A stretch of DNA of 16,793 bases from Setomelanomma holmii. Its lineage: Eukaryota > Ascomycota > Dothideomycetes > Pleosporales > Phaeosphaeriaceae. Within the stretch, counting starts at the first letter, position 1; each line of letters opens with the position of its first letter. The stretch is taken from assembly GCA_010015745.1 (NCBI GenBank), contig ML978410.1, forward strand, positions 1 to 16,793, given 5' to 3'. The translations under genes and the position numbers were made by a program. Below are positions 8,675 to 16,793 of the stretch, in pieces. Below the pieces are notes generated by a model. The model was not told where the DNA came from. It saw only the letters and a list, made by a program, of their open reading frames with translations, and made no database searches.

Positions 8675-9295
8675 TGACCATCTCCAACTTCATCGCCTGA
8701 ACTTTGCGACAAGGACCTATTCTACGATCTACCACGCCGCATACCGACATCTCCGAACGGCTTTCTCGGACGTAATTCTTACCACCAACCCACGGCTCTG
8801 TCAGAGCATGGCGAGCTCATCCAATGAGTATGTTGCTTTTCTTTCCTAAGGCTCAAAATCGTGTTTCAAGAACATCCTCGCGCCCTACGCCTCGATCCTC
8901 TGTCTTTTTTGGTAATCGTTTCCTTGATCTCGATGTCTGTTGTGTTTCCACGCCTCAATCACGGTTGAGCGAGGCGTCAGCACGACGAAAACTTCTTCTA
9001 CACGATCTGAACTTGTTTCAAACCCATGGCAGACTTCGCTCATGGTGTACGCCGATTGGTATCAACCGGCTCTGCGGTGATGGCACAGTTCGGTATGATT
9101 CCACCGTAGGATTGCGAGATGAGACATTCAGCGCAGCTCAATGATGCCTTTGCGATACCTTGCGAGTGCTAGCAAAGCAACCTGGCACGTCAGATCTATC
9201 TACGGAGGCCAGTGAGGTATAAGAACTTCTGGGATACGCTCGCTATCCTCGCAACCAAACCGTCTTCACATCATGTACTACTGGCACAATCAACA
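8675..9295 (+). promoter_or_regulatory. Intergenic region and presumed promoter of the protease gene
   Basis: No convincing gene here. An open frame at 8824-9144 has a Ser/Arg-rich translation without recognisable motifs. A TATA-like TATAAG lies at 9218-9223, about 73 bp upstream of the protease ATG. Composition is normal, unlike the RIP-affected blocks. Confidence 0.35.
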
Positions 9296-11881
9296 ATGCA
9301 CTTCCTTTTTATTCTCCTACTATGCACCCAATCCATCCTGGCAACGACTAGTTTGGGCGATCCCTCTGACAAGTTAATCAGCACTCCCGCTGGCACCCGC
9401 TATACGGTAGAAGCAACCGATCACACCAAGACCGCCGAAACCCAAGCGCAGCTAAAGAACCTCTATGGCGACGACAACGTGGTCATCAACGATGGCTACG
9501 ACGGTGCGTCATGGACCATCACATCGGAAGGCGACGACATCACCAAAATAATTGAAGCCCTCGAGTCGGTTCGTCTGGTACACCGGGGTCAAGATCGTCG
9601 CCGACTAAGCCGCCGGGACGAGGAGGTTCACTACATTGTCTTCCCCAAGTTGCCTGATGGGAGCACTGACACCAAAGCCACCGAGGAGTTTTTACGATCC
9701 AAAATTCCATCCGGTTCAGAAATATATCACTTCAGCGACAATGGGCAGATCACAGCTTGGTGGGGTCTAAGTCTGGATGCCGACGCAAAGAACGCGGTCG
9801 AAAACCATGAGGGTGTGGGCAAAGTGATTGAAGATCCTGGACTAAATTACTCAAGAGCTCTCCCGCGTAGTGACGAGAAAGACACCCTCACGACCCCCAT
9901 ATCAACGGCGAGGCGAAGCGCGTTGGATGCGAGATCTGGCAAGTAGGAAAAGCAGGAGGCCACCAACGACTCTCTGGTATATGTCAGCCAATTTGAGTAA
10001 GTATGGATCGAGTTACCTAGGCTTTTTTGAAGCTAATACGCCATTGATAGAGGCATGGATGTGAAAGACAAGCACGACTATGTTCACATCCCAGATCCTG
10101 GTGAGGGCATATACGTCTACGTCATCGATTCGGGTGTCAACATAGATGTTGAAAGTGTAAGTGCATGGCTTGCTGACCAGGATGGCAAACGCTGACCTCA
10201 TGAAATAGGACGACATGGGCAAAGAATTCATAACAAATAACGGTTATATCATCCAAACCCCAGCCAGTCTTTCAGAAGGACTAAAAACAGGGGACGACGA
10301 TGCCCCACTCAAGGTTGACTCCCACGGCACCAACACGGCGTCCAAAGCCGTTGGTAAGAAGTTTGGCGTAGCGAAAAAGGTACGTGACATACGATCAAGG
10401 CTATCGCAGGACGCGCGTGGTTCCAGTCGTATTCCTTACCTCTCCTCGTGGCTACCGAATGCTTAGCCACTCGCTTTCAATGATCTACCTGCGATCTGGT
10501 GGTCTATGATTTCGCTCGCAGACTTGCCAGCGTAGAAGGGCTTATGCTTTGTTACTGCGAAATATGAGTAGTGTGCTAGTGCTGACGGACAACTAGGCTA
10601 TTCTGATACCAGTGAAGGTTCATAGACGATCTGACGCTATGGACTGGTACGAAGGTTTGAAGCTCGTCACAGCCGACATCAAAAACAAGGGCCGCGAATT
10701 GAAGAGCGTTGTTCAAACATCACGATCTATGGGCGAGGGTTTTGTGGCTTCCGATGTGCCGAAGCTATCGGCCGACTTCCAACTGGACAGACTTTACAAC
10801 AAGCCGATAAGGGATCTGTTCGCTCTTGGGGTGCCGTTGGTAGTGGCTGCCGGGAACGAGGCAGATCCAGTGCCACCCGAGAAAGGCGCATTGCTCATCG
10901 ACACCGTTCCTAGCATCTTGAAGACTCCCGACCTTCCCATTATCAATGTCGGCGCTAGCAACAGGGATCGGGGACGCGTACCTTTCTCGCAGTACGGGCC
11001 CCTCGTCGACGTGTATGCACTTGGTTATAGGATCAAAGCGATGACTAAAGTCACTAAAGTGGACAATACTATCTCGGGCACATCTTTCGGTAAGTCGACC
11101 TGGACGCAATACAGATGTAATATGTTCTGACATGGTGGAATCAGCTGCACCTCAAGTAGCAGGCGTCATTGCGACATACCTGTCACATGCAGAAACTAGC
11201 AAGCAATGGGACGGCTTGACAGGCGTCAAGCGGGTGCAAGAAATCCTGAAATATCTCATCAGCGACAAGTCGAGCTGGATATAGAGCGGGGCCAAGGATC
11301 CGGACGGCTATGACCTTCGTGTGGTATGGAACGGTGCGAAAGAAGAAGACCACAAGAGCTCAGGCGCGAATGGTTACAGCGACTCGGCAGCTCCGGAGCC
11401 AGCACCAGCGCCAGCGCCAGCACCAGCGAAGCCACAGGGCAAAGCACTCACAATCATACTCCAAAAGGCTTATGAGGTCACTTACGGCATCGATCACAAC
11501 CCCGCCATGGGCCCTCACCCTCTCCCAAAGATCGAAAAAGATATCTGGTCCTGGCGCTACTTCGCCACCGACCAAGGCGTAGCCAAGCTGTGCGACCTGA
11601 AAGCCCCATCAGCCGATGTATCATTGGAAAAGGACCCACGAGACTCAAGCAAGCCACCGTTTCCCACGGGCACTGTCGAGATTAAGCGCCTCCACGGACA
11701 AGACTGCACGTACAAGAACGCTGACTGGGGGAATCCTGGTACGCCGTGGTGCGGCGACGTTGGTATCGCGTGCAAGGGGGAGGACATTAAGAACGCTGCG
11801 GAGATGAATGATTGTGGGAAAATGGATGATGCAGTGGATACAACGGTGTATCAGCAACCTGTGGTGGTCTGCGAGTGGTGA
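9296..11881 (+). pseudogene. Secreted subtilisin-like serine protease (S8) with tandem propeptides; two in-frame TAG codons
   Basis: Proposed exons 9296-9996, 10051-10156, 10209-10379, 10597-11089 and 11145-11881 keep one frame of 736 codons; introns are GT-AG (54, 52, 217, 55 bp; donors gtaagt, gtaagt, gtacgt, gtaagt). The ATG at 9296 opens a signal peptide (MHFLFILLLCTQSILA). Residues 35-97 and 111-180 are two propeptide-like repeats separated by a Lys/Arg stretch (RRRLSRR, 101-107) suited to Kex2-type cleavage. The catalytic domain has Asp260 (YVIDSGVN), His308 (DSHGTNTA), oxyanion Asn413 (VVAAGNEA) and Ser489 (SGTSF, with AAPQVAG joined across intron 4). A Pro-Ala linker (about 574-588) leads to a tail with six Cys. 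Codons 217 (TAG, 9944) and 537 (TAG, 11282) interrupt the frame; each is one C-to-T change from CAG. Read literally, the product ends after the propeptides. Confidence 0.85.
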
Positions 11882-12369
11882 AGGGACGAGTAGGATGAGG
11901 ACGTGGCGCAAGGCACTTCTCTCCACTATGGTCGGCAGATTGTGGACACCTTTCTTTCTTTCTTCCTTGGTCGCTCAGTACTTTGCAGTCGTTCTCAGTC
12001 AACCTGTCATTCCGTCCCCGGTTTCCCTTTCCCGATGTCTTAGCTTAGATCACTCTCTTTTCATCCCCTTAGACACCCAGCTGCTATTTCTCAATGTCAA
12101 TACTTCGCACGCAATCGACTCTAGTGATCTCGTTCGTTGTCCATTTTCTGACATCTGAAAGTGTGACTCTTGCTTTGGCATCACTTTGGGATTGGCATGC
12201 TTCGCGACACATTGCATACGATGGTAGTTCGGCGCGATGGGCCTTGCTTGGGTAGACTGCGATGAACGAGCAGCTGAAGTACCACTTGTATTCTTTCCTG
12301 TGATGTAGATAGATCGCACGACTCTGGTTTGGCGGATATGTCAATGTAGCATATCTCTCCACAGTCCCA
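11882..12369. other. Intergenic, no gene recognised
   Basis: The 3' flank of the protease gene. Short overlapping frames on both strands (for example 12084-12362 minus) have no recognisable motif. It may hold 3' UTR of the protease and decayed sequence downstream of the minus-strand propeptide copy. Confidence 0.4.
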
Positions 12370-13033
12370 GGACGTGACTTTAAGAACCCGAGCCTCGACG
12401 TCCAGTATAATGCACCTAATACCTTTGTGTACTTTCACCTGTTTGAATCCGTCCGCAGTCAGTGCTAGACCTCACCTTCCTACAATCTCCTCGCGGTCCT
12501 TGAAGTACTGTGTATACAAACCTATTCCCTTTGGAATCTTGGAGCGCAAGAAGGATTCCGTCGCAGAGACGTTGTGTGCAAGATTTGCGAGGGCGATGGA
12601 GAGATCAACATCGACCTTGTGTTTGCTTGTGGCTGAGGTATTGGTGGTGGTGTTGGTTTCATGTGTTGGCGGATCCTTTGACGTGACTTCGACTTCGACT
12701 TTGACGCTCAAAGCGCTTTCGTCCTTGCTCGGACCGCCGGCTCTTCCCTGGGCAGCCACGTTCACTTTTGCCGTAGACTCCTCGACATCGATTCCGTTGC
12801 GTTCATACGACTCCAAGAAGCACACTGACGGCTGTTCACCTGCTCCGATCTCCTATACCCACAACACGCTTACGCTCTCCCACCAAGCACTCTTGGTACA
12901 ACTCCGCCACTCGAGTAATGTCGTTGAATGATGTAGCTGTGCGAGCCCTTGACTTCATGCCCGGACATTGAGGTGCAGCGAGGCAGACATGGCGCGTCAA
13001 ACACCACGATCGGCACAAGACTGGGTATTCCAA
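12370..13033 (-). pseudogene. Broken copy of the protease propeptide region
   Basis: On the minus strand, 12570-12385 encodes ATESFLRSKIPKG, then GLALTADGFKQ and VHKGIRCIILD, aligning by eye with the second propeptide domain of the 9296-11881 gene (ATEEFLRSKIPSG, GLSLDADAKNA, NHEGVGKVIED). An in-frame TGA sits just before GLALTAD, where the intact gene has Trp. Further upstream, in another frame (near 12930), FNDITRVAELYQECLV resembles DDITKIIEALESVRLV of the first propeptide domain. So both propeptide domains seem present in order, with at least one stop and one frameshift. No S8 catalytic motifs follow. The intervening Thr/Ser/Lys-rich stretch is unrecognised, and the ends are approximate. 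Confidence 0.6.
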
Positions 13034-13560
13034 CTCAAGCGATCATTTCAAAGAACATACCGAAGGATTCATGCACGCCACACGCCCAGTTCTCCATCGA
13101 CGCCATCGACGTCAGACCTCACATGTGCGAAGTGGAGAAGCGAAGATTGTAGAGCGCGATAGTGAACAGACGATCGACAAGACTGGAGCCCCAGACGAAC
13201 AACATGCTGGTAGCAAGTCATGCTGGGCCTGTAAGCACAAGACTAAGTGAAGAGGCATTTGTGTGTGGAGTGGTTAAACATCGGAGAGACGGAGTGGTCG
13301 AAGTACATGCATCCAGCTGCCGGTGTGCATTGAGGTGGACTGGGAAGTTCGATCTTTGCGTGAGTTCAAGAGGCCGTATACATTTGTGGAAGTGACGAGC
13401 AATACAGCCAGTCATGAGATCCAGAGTCGAGTGTAGTAGTAGAGACACGGTTGAAAGAGGCGATGGCGAGCCATCTCGACGCGTCTCGCGTGTCTTAGTC
13501 AGCCGCCAAGCCTCCACTGTACCAGTACACACGATGGCAAGTGCACAAGAGACAATTGAT
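13034..13560. other. Intergenic, no gene recognised
   Basis: Normal composition. Short open frames on both strands (13162-13395 plus, 13218-13532 minus) carry no convincing domain. A plus-strand KSCWACKHKTK near 13209-13245 recalls half of a zinc-cluster motif but meets a stop at once. Confidence 0.4.
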
Positions 13561-13821
13561 CAAGACAATTAAACAAAAACACTACTTAGACTACTTGTTT
13601 AAAAACACTACTTTTGTTATAACATTATTATATATAGGAGAGGGATAGAGTGCATGCAAGTAGGAGTATCTAATATTGCTGCAATTAATTTTATCTACAA
13701 GAGTAAGAGTTACAAGATATATCTTTCTTGCATTGCAGAGAAGAATAATAAATAGAGTACTTTAGTTATCTTATGTTTATTACAGTCTATCTATCTAAGC
13801 AAGGTTTCTATTGCGCTAAAC
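13561..13821. other. AT-rich, probably RIP-affected tract
   Basis: Composition changes sharply to AT-rich at about 13550, with many TA dinucleotides. A 13-bp sequence AAAAACACTACTT occurs at 13575-13587 and 13601-13613. No gene seen. It is the host sequence of the solo LTR that follows. Confidence 0.6.
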
Positions 13822-14312
13822 TACTATGTCAGCCTGGTGTAACGACGCAGGTAAGACAAAAGATCCGTATGGGGGCCGAACTCACTCAAAGGCATATGGG
13901 AGTGCGTAGGAGCTCAAGAACCAAGATACAATTGCCACCTATATGTCTCGTACGAAAGGATACAGAAAAGCTACCGAATAGTACTAGTAGAACCACAGTC
14001 TCTATATACCTAAGAGGGGTCGGAAACCTTCGGCAGCGCAAGGTGTTCCGACACACTCGCGACACGGCTCCGTACTCAATACGAGGTCGGTCCGATATAG
14101 CTCTGATCTGAATGGAACGAGGTATTGTACATGACCTCGTTACACCTGGCACTCTAGTTCACAAGGTACATGTGAACTACATCTCTCATGTGACTTCACG
14201 TTACTTGCTTACTCATCTTGGTTGTGTATATAAACGCTCTCTATTGCTCGCTCAATACAACAACCTTCTGCTTCCTTCATGTCTGCTCTGTCCTCTCACA
14301 TCTGACATACTA
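13822..14312 (+). mobile_element. Solo LTR of the copia B family with TACTA target duplication
   Basis: The LTR (13827-14307) begins TGTCAGCCTGG and ends CATCTGACA, flanked by TACTA at 13822-13826 and 14308-14312. After removing a nested 307-bp insertion and one 5-bp duplication its length is 169 bp, the same as the copia B LTR at 1272-1440, with which it aligns along its whole length, including TGTGTATATAA (TATA box at 14227-14233) and CAATACAACAACCTTCTGC. No internal region or primer site follows, so it is a recombination product (solo LTR). Confidence 0.93.
13838..14144. mobile_element. Second solo LTR (unknown family) nested in the copia LTR
   Basis: A 307-bp insert starts TGTAACGACG and ends CCTCGTTACA, that is TG...CA with 10-bp terminal inverted repeats (one mismatch), flanked by a 5-bp duplication CCTGG (13833-13837 and 14145-14149). 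The empty site can be read in the copia B LTR. TG...CA ends with a 5-bp duplication fit an LTR, perhaps of a Ty3/gypsy element; a minus-strand TATA-like TATATAG lies near 14003-14009, suggesting minus orientation. It has no coding capacity. Confidence 0.82.
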
Positions 14313-14348
14313 TTACATGCTATGTATTATAAAAAGATACCTAATCTA

Positions 14349-14414
14349 ACGTAGATTACAAGCGAGCCGCGCATACAAGCGAGTCGCGCACCCTACCAAC
14401 TTTGCCCACCTCTT
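14349..14414 (+). repeat. Left terminal inverted repeat of the Fot-type element
   Basis: 66 bp, ACGTAGATTACAAG... to ...GCCCACCTCTT, paired with 16135-16200. It contains two 17-bp direct repeats, candidate transposase-binding sites. Confidence 0.95.
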
Positions 14415-14429
14415 TTATCTCAGCGTACA

Positions 14430-16079
14430 ATGGCTCTACGCGGCGTTACTCAATTGCTATCAGATGAAACAGATATTAAGCTTGCTATCTTATCTCTTAA
14501 TACACGTCAATTGCAGAGTACCTGACGCGCTGCTACAGTCTTCAACATTGCCGAAACTACACTACGCAACCGACGCACTGGCAAGCCTGCACGACGCGAT
14601 TGCCAGCCTAACTTAAGGAAGCTCACCCAGCCAGAAGAGGAGGTGATTGTCAAATATATACTCGACCTAGACCAACGTGGATTTGCGCCTACGTACTCAG
14701 CTGTACGTGATATGGCTAATAAGCTGCTGGCGCGGCGCGGCGCAGGTCGCGTTGGCGTCCACTGGCCGCGCAACTTTGTCAAGCGTACAGAAAGTCTTAA
14801 GACGCGATGGAATCGAGCGTATGATAGACAGAGAGCTCTATGCGAGGATCCTATACTAATTAGGAGCTGGTTTGACCTTGTGGAGAATACAAAGGCTAAG
14901 TACGGCATCTGCGACGAGGACGTCTACAACTTCAATGAGGCTGGCTTTATGATGGGCAAGATCACAACTCAGCTCGTCGTTACAGGGTCAGAGAGGAGAG
15001 GCAGGCCAAAGGCTATCCAGCCTAGTGACCGTGAGTGGACGACAGTGATCGCTGCGATCAACGCTGCTAGCTGGACAATCCCACCCTTCCTCATCTTTGC
15101 TAGCCAGTATCACTTGTCTGCCTGGTATGAGGAGGCAGAGATCCCACGCGACTGGGCGATCGCAATTAGCGACAACGGCTGGACGAACAATGAGCTTAGT
15201 GTAGAGTGGCTGAAGCACTTTATCAAGCATACAGAGGGGAAGGTAGTCAGGGCACGCCAGCTGTTTATCTGTGATAGCCATAAGAGCCACCACTCTCTTA
15301 AGTTTGAGGAGCTCTGCAAGGAGAACAATATCTACACGCTCTGCATGCCGCCTCACTTATCTCACCTGCTGCAGCCGCTTGACGTTGGCTGCTTCTTGCC
15401 GTTGAAGCGCGCGTACAGCCGCGAGATCGAGGCTCTCATCCGCCACCACATCAACTACATCACCAAGCTAGAATTTCTGCCAGCCTTTAAGGCAGCTTTT
15501 GATCGCGCGTTTACGACAGCTAATATCTGCTCAGCCTTTTGAGGCGCAGGCCTTGTGCCTCTCCAGCCAGACGCTGTTCTGTCAAAGCTAGACGTGCAGC
15601 CACGTACGCCTACTCCAGCTACTCTGCCAGAGGCTGTCTGGCAGGCTCGTACGCCAAGCAACGTACGTGAGCTTGAGGCTCAATCAACGTTGATCCGTGA
15701 GCGCGTTAGGAAGCACAAGAGCTCGTCACCAGCTTCAATTATTGAGGCGGTTAACCAGCTTAAGAAGGGAGCTGAGGTGATGATGCTCTCAGCTGAGCTA
15801 ATGCGTGATCGGATTACTAGCCTTGAGAGATCTAATGAGGCAGCTTTAAAGCGAAAGCAGCGTAAGAAAAAGCGTATACAGAAGCAAGGAGTCTTAACAA
15901 AGGGAGCTGGAGAGGATACGATCGCTTAACATGAGGCTGATCAGCAGATTGCCCGTGAAGAGCGTCAAGGTGGAGAGCAATCAGGCCTCAGCCGCCAGGC
16001 TCTAGCGCGCTGCACGAAGTGTAGAGAGCCTGGGCACAACTCACGTACGTGTAAAAAGGATACTGTAGATACTGCTTGA
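14430..16079 (+). pseudogene. Fot1/pogo-type transposase (DDE_1), three stops and a catalytic Asp-to-Asn change
   Basis: An ATG at 14430 opens one frame of 550 codons ending at TGA 16077-16079, interrupted by TGA (codon 32, 14523), TGA (codon 371, 15540) and TAA (codon 500, 15927). Order: N-terminal helix-turn-helix (about 1-60), Tc5/CENP-B-like DNA-binding region (about 65-135, ending HWPRNFVKR), DDE catalytic domain, coiled Lys/Arg-rich segment, and a C-terminal zinc knuckle CTKCREPGHNSRTC. Catalytic positions: YNFNEAGF, where the family has Asp but codon 169 is AAT (Asn); ICDSHKSHHS (Asp282); LLQPLDVGCF (Asp318). The TGA stops and the Asp-to-Asn change fit CpG-context transitions; the TAA fits CAA to TAA. 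The length of about 550 residues is normal for the family. This copy cannot make active transposase. Confidence 0.92.
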
Positions 16080-16134
16080 TCTGTTGTGTCAATATCTATA
16101 TATTGCTGTATGTTGTGGTTGCGTTGTATGTTTG

Positions 16135-16200
16135 AAGAGGTGGGCAAAGTTGGAGGGGTGCGCGACTCGCTTGTATGCGCGGCTCGCTTGTAATCTACGT
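16135..16200 (-). repeat. Right terminal inverted repeat of the Fot-type element
   Basis: The reverse complement of the left TIR with two mismatches, ending GTAATCTACGT followed by the TA duplication. Confidence 0.95.
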
Positions 16201-16260
16201 TAGAGGTAATACTAGGCTAAGGTTATTAATATTATAAAGTAAGAGAATAGAAGAAAGTAG

Positions 16261-16676
16261 CTACTAAGTAGTAGACTTCTTAGAGTAGGTAAGTATACTA
16301 TCCTCTTTAAGCGTCTTCTTAGCGTCCTTGTACGCTACTAACATAGTAGATAGGTCTTTCTTTTTGTTTTTAGTAGTTATGCTACTAAGCTCTAAGATAT
16401 TAGTAGGCTTCTTCTCTACTAGACTAGCGCTAGTTATAAGTTGTAAGTTAGTAGTACTAGTAATATGTACTTTGCAGTCTAATAACGCACTAATCTTTCT
16501 AAGTTTAGTAATAAATAATTTGCCTTACTATGCACTGTAGTTTGATAGTAGAGTTACTTTAGGTATCTAGACGTGTAAAATATACCTAGTGTGTTTCCGT
16601 ATATTTTTAGATAGCTTCTAGTAGTTTAAGTTCTACTACTTGTTACCTATAGTAATAGCATTATAAATAGAATCTA
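16261..16676 (-). pseudogene. RIP-degraded ORF remnant of unknown family, C-terminal end
   Basis: On the minus strand one frame runs about 137 codons from 16675 to a double TAG at 16266-16261 with no frameshift but six internal stops, all TAG or TAA. The translation is Lys/Ser/Thr/Leu-rich (for example KLFITKLRKISALLDCKVH and VAYKDAKKTLKEDS). The even spacing of Gln-type stops and the lack of frameshifts suggest a real coding end eroded by RIP rather than chance. The second Fot-type element interrupts it at 16677, so the upstream part should be beyond that element. I do not recognise the family; a transposase or gag C-terminus is possible. Confidence 0.45.
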
Positions 16677-16793
16677 ACGTACCTCACGGCTTCGCCGCCC
16701 ACACGGGTTCGCCGCCCACTTTTGCCAAGCCCCCACCAAACTCTACCTTTCTACGTGATGCCTCAACAACAACACCAGATGGACTCTTCTAAT
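16677..16793 (+). mobile_element. Left end of a second Fot1/pogo-type transposon
   Basis: TA (16675-16676) is followed by ACGTACCT and two 17-bp tandem units (CACGGCTTCGCCGCCCA type, 16685-16701 and 16702-16718, one mismatch). This is the same layout as the TIR at 14349 (ACGTA start, then two 17-bp units) with different sequence, followed by a short leader and an ATG. The other end lies outside the window. Confidence 0.78.
16758..16793 (+). CDS. Start of the transposase of the second Fot-type element (partial)
   Basis: An ATG at 16758, 81 bp inside the element end, opens MPQQQHQMDSSN and runs off the window. The position matches the ATG 81 bp inside the first Fot-type element. Only 12 codons are visible, so the call rests on position rather than on homology. 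Confidence 0.5.
   Translation, partial: MPQQQHQMDSSN

Larger units (their letters stand above)
14349..16200 (+). mobile_element. Full-length Fot1/pogo-type DNA transposon, 1852 bp
   Basis: It is bounded by TA duplications (14347-14348 and 16201-16202), as in the Tc1/mariner superfamily, and by 66-bp terminal inverted repeats (14349-14414 and 16135-16200) with two mismatches. Each TIR starts ACGTAGATT and contains two tandem 17-bp units (ACAAGCGAGCCGCGCAT-type, left copies from 14358 and 14375). One transposase gene fills the interior. Size and layout match fungal Fot1/Molly-type elements. Confidence 0.95.

Noticed and set aside
8824..9144. 106-codon plus-strand ORF upstream of the protease
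   Set aside because: No recognisable motif, unremarkable composition, and it occupies the presumed promoter region.
12374..12931. 185-codon plus-strand ORF
   Set aside because: It is antisense to the propeptide-like pseudogene; the plus translation is low-complexity Ser/Thr/Leu without motifs.
13205..13260. Zinc-cluster (Zn2Cys6)-like motif CWACKHKTK
   Set aside because: The frame meets a stop after CWACKHKTK and the remaining Cys residues are not correctly spaced; too weak to call a gene.
13838..14144. MITE instead of an LTR
   Set aside because: TG...CA ends and a 5-bp duplication fit an LTR better than a TA- or 8-bp-duplicating MITE, although a parent element has not been seen.

Overview
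The window looks like a transposon-rich, probably subtelomeric or accessory region of a filamentous ascomycete (Pezizomycotina; Dothideomycetes is my guess). The reasons are: Ty1/copia and Fot1/pogo elements of fungal type, a telomere-linked helicase (TLH)-type gene fragment, short GT-AG introns of 52-55 bp, and many in-frame TAA/TAG codons of the kind left by repeat-induced point mutation (RIP, CpA to TpA). No rRNA, tRNA, CRISPR array or bacterial-style operon is visible.

Left block, 1-7450, all coding on the minus strand, is a nest of dead elements. A TLH-like gene (about 7450-4860) is cut near 4842-4880 by a copia element (copia A: LTR 4679-4842, primer binding site, one-frame gag-protease-integrase 4472-1441 with eight stops). 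Copia A is itself cut at 1440/1441 by a second copia (copia B: LTR 1272-1440, primer binding site, leader with a 61-bp direct repeat, gag 929-1 with about 18 stops). The reverse transcriptase half of A and the rest of B lie off the left edge, and probably the helicase half of the TLH gene too.

Junction, 7390-8675: a 91-bp imperfect inverted repeat (7457-7547 / 7746-7836) and a 55-bp inverted dispersed repeat (7394-7448 / 8620-8674) show that one 154-bp unit occurs twice, whole on the minus strand and split by about 780 bp on the plus strand.

Central island, 7950-13550, has normal composition and carries a subtilisin-type protease locus. The main gene (9296-11881, five exons) encodes a signal peptide, two tandem propeptide-like domains, a dibasic site, a complete S8 catalytic domain (Asp260, His308, Asn413, Ser489), a Pro-Ala linker and a six-cysteine tail, but it carries two in-frame TAG codons. 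It is flanked by two relatives of its propeptide that lack a protease domain: an intact 166-codon ORF at 8055-8555 (+) and a broken copy at about 13033-12370 (-).

Right block, 13550-16793: an AT-rich stretch; a solo LTR of the copia B family (13827-14307, TSD TACTA) containing a second, unrelated solo LTR (13838-14144, TSD CCTGG); a full-length Fot1/pogo element (14349-16200, TA duplication, 66-bp terminal inverted repeats) whose transposase has three stops and a catalytic Asp-to-Asn change; a RIP-degraded unknown ORF remnant (16676-16261, -); and the left end of a second Fot-type element (from 16677) whose gene runs off the window.

The genes do not form a pathway. The biological content is one protease/propeptide locus squeezed between two RIP-affected transposon blocks.
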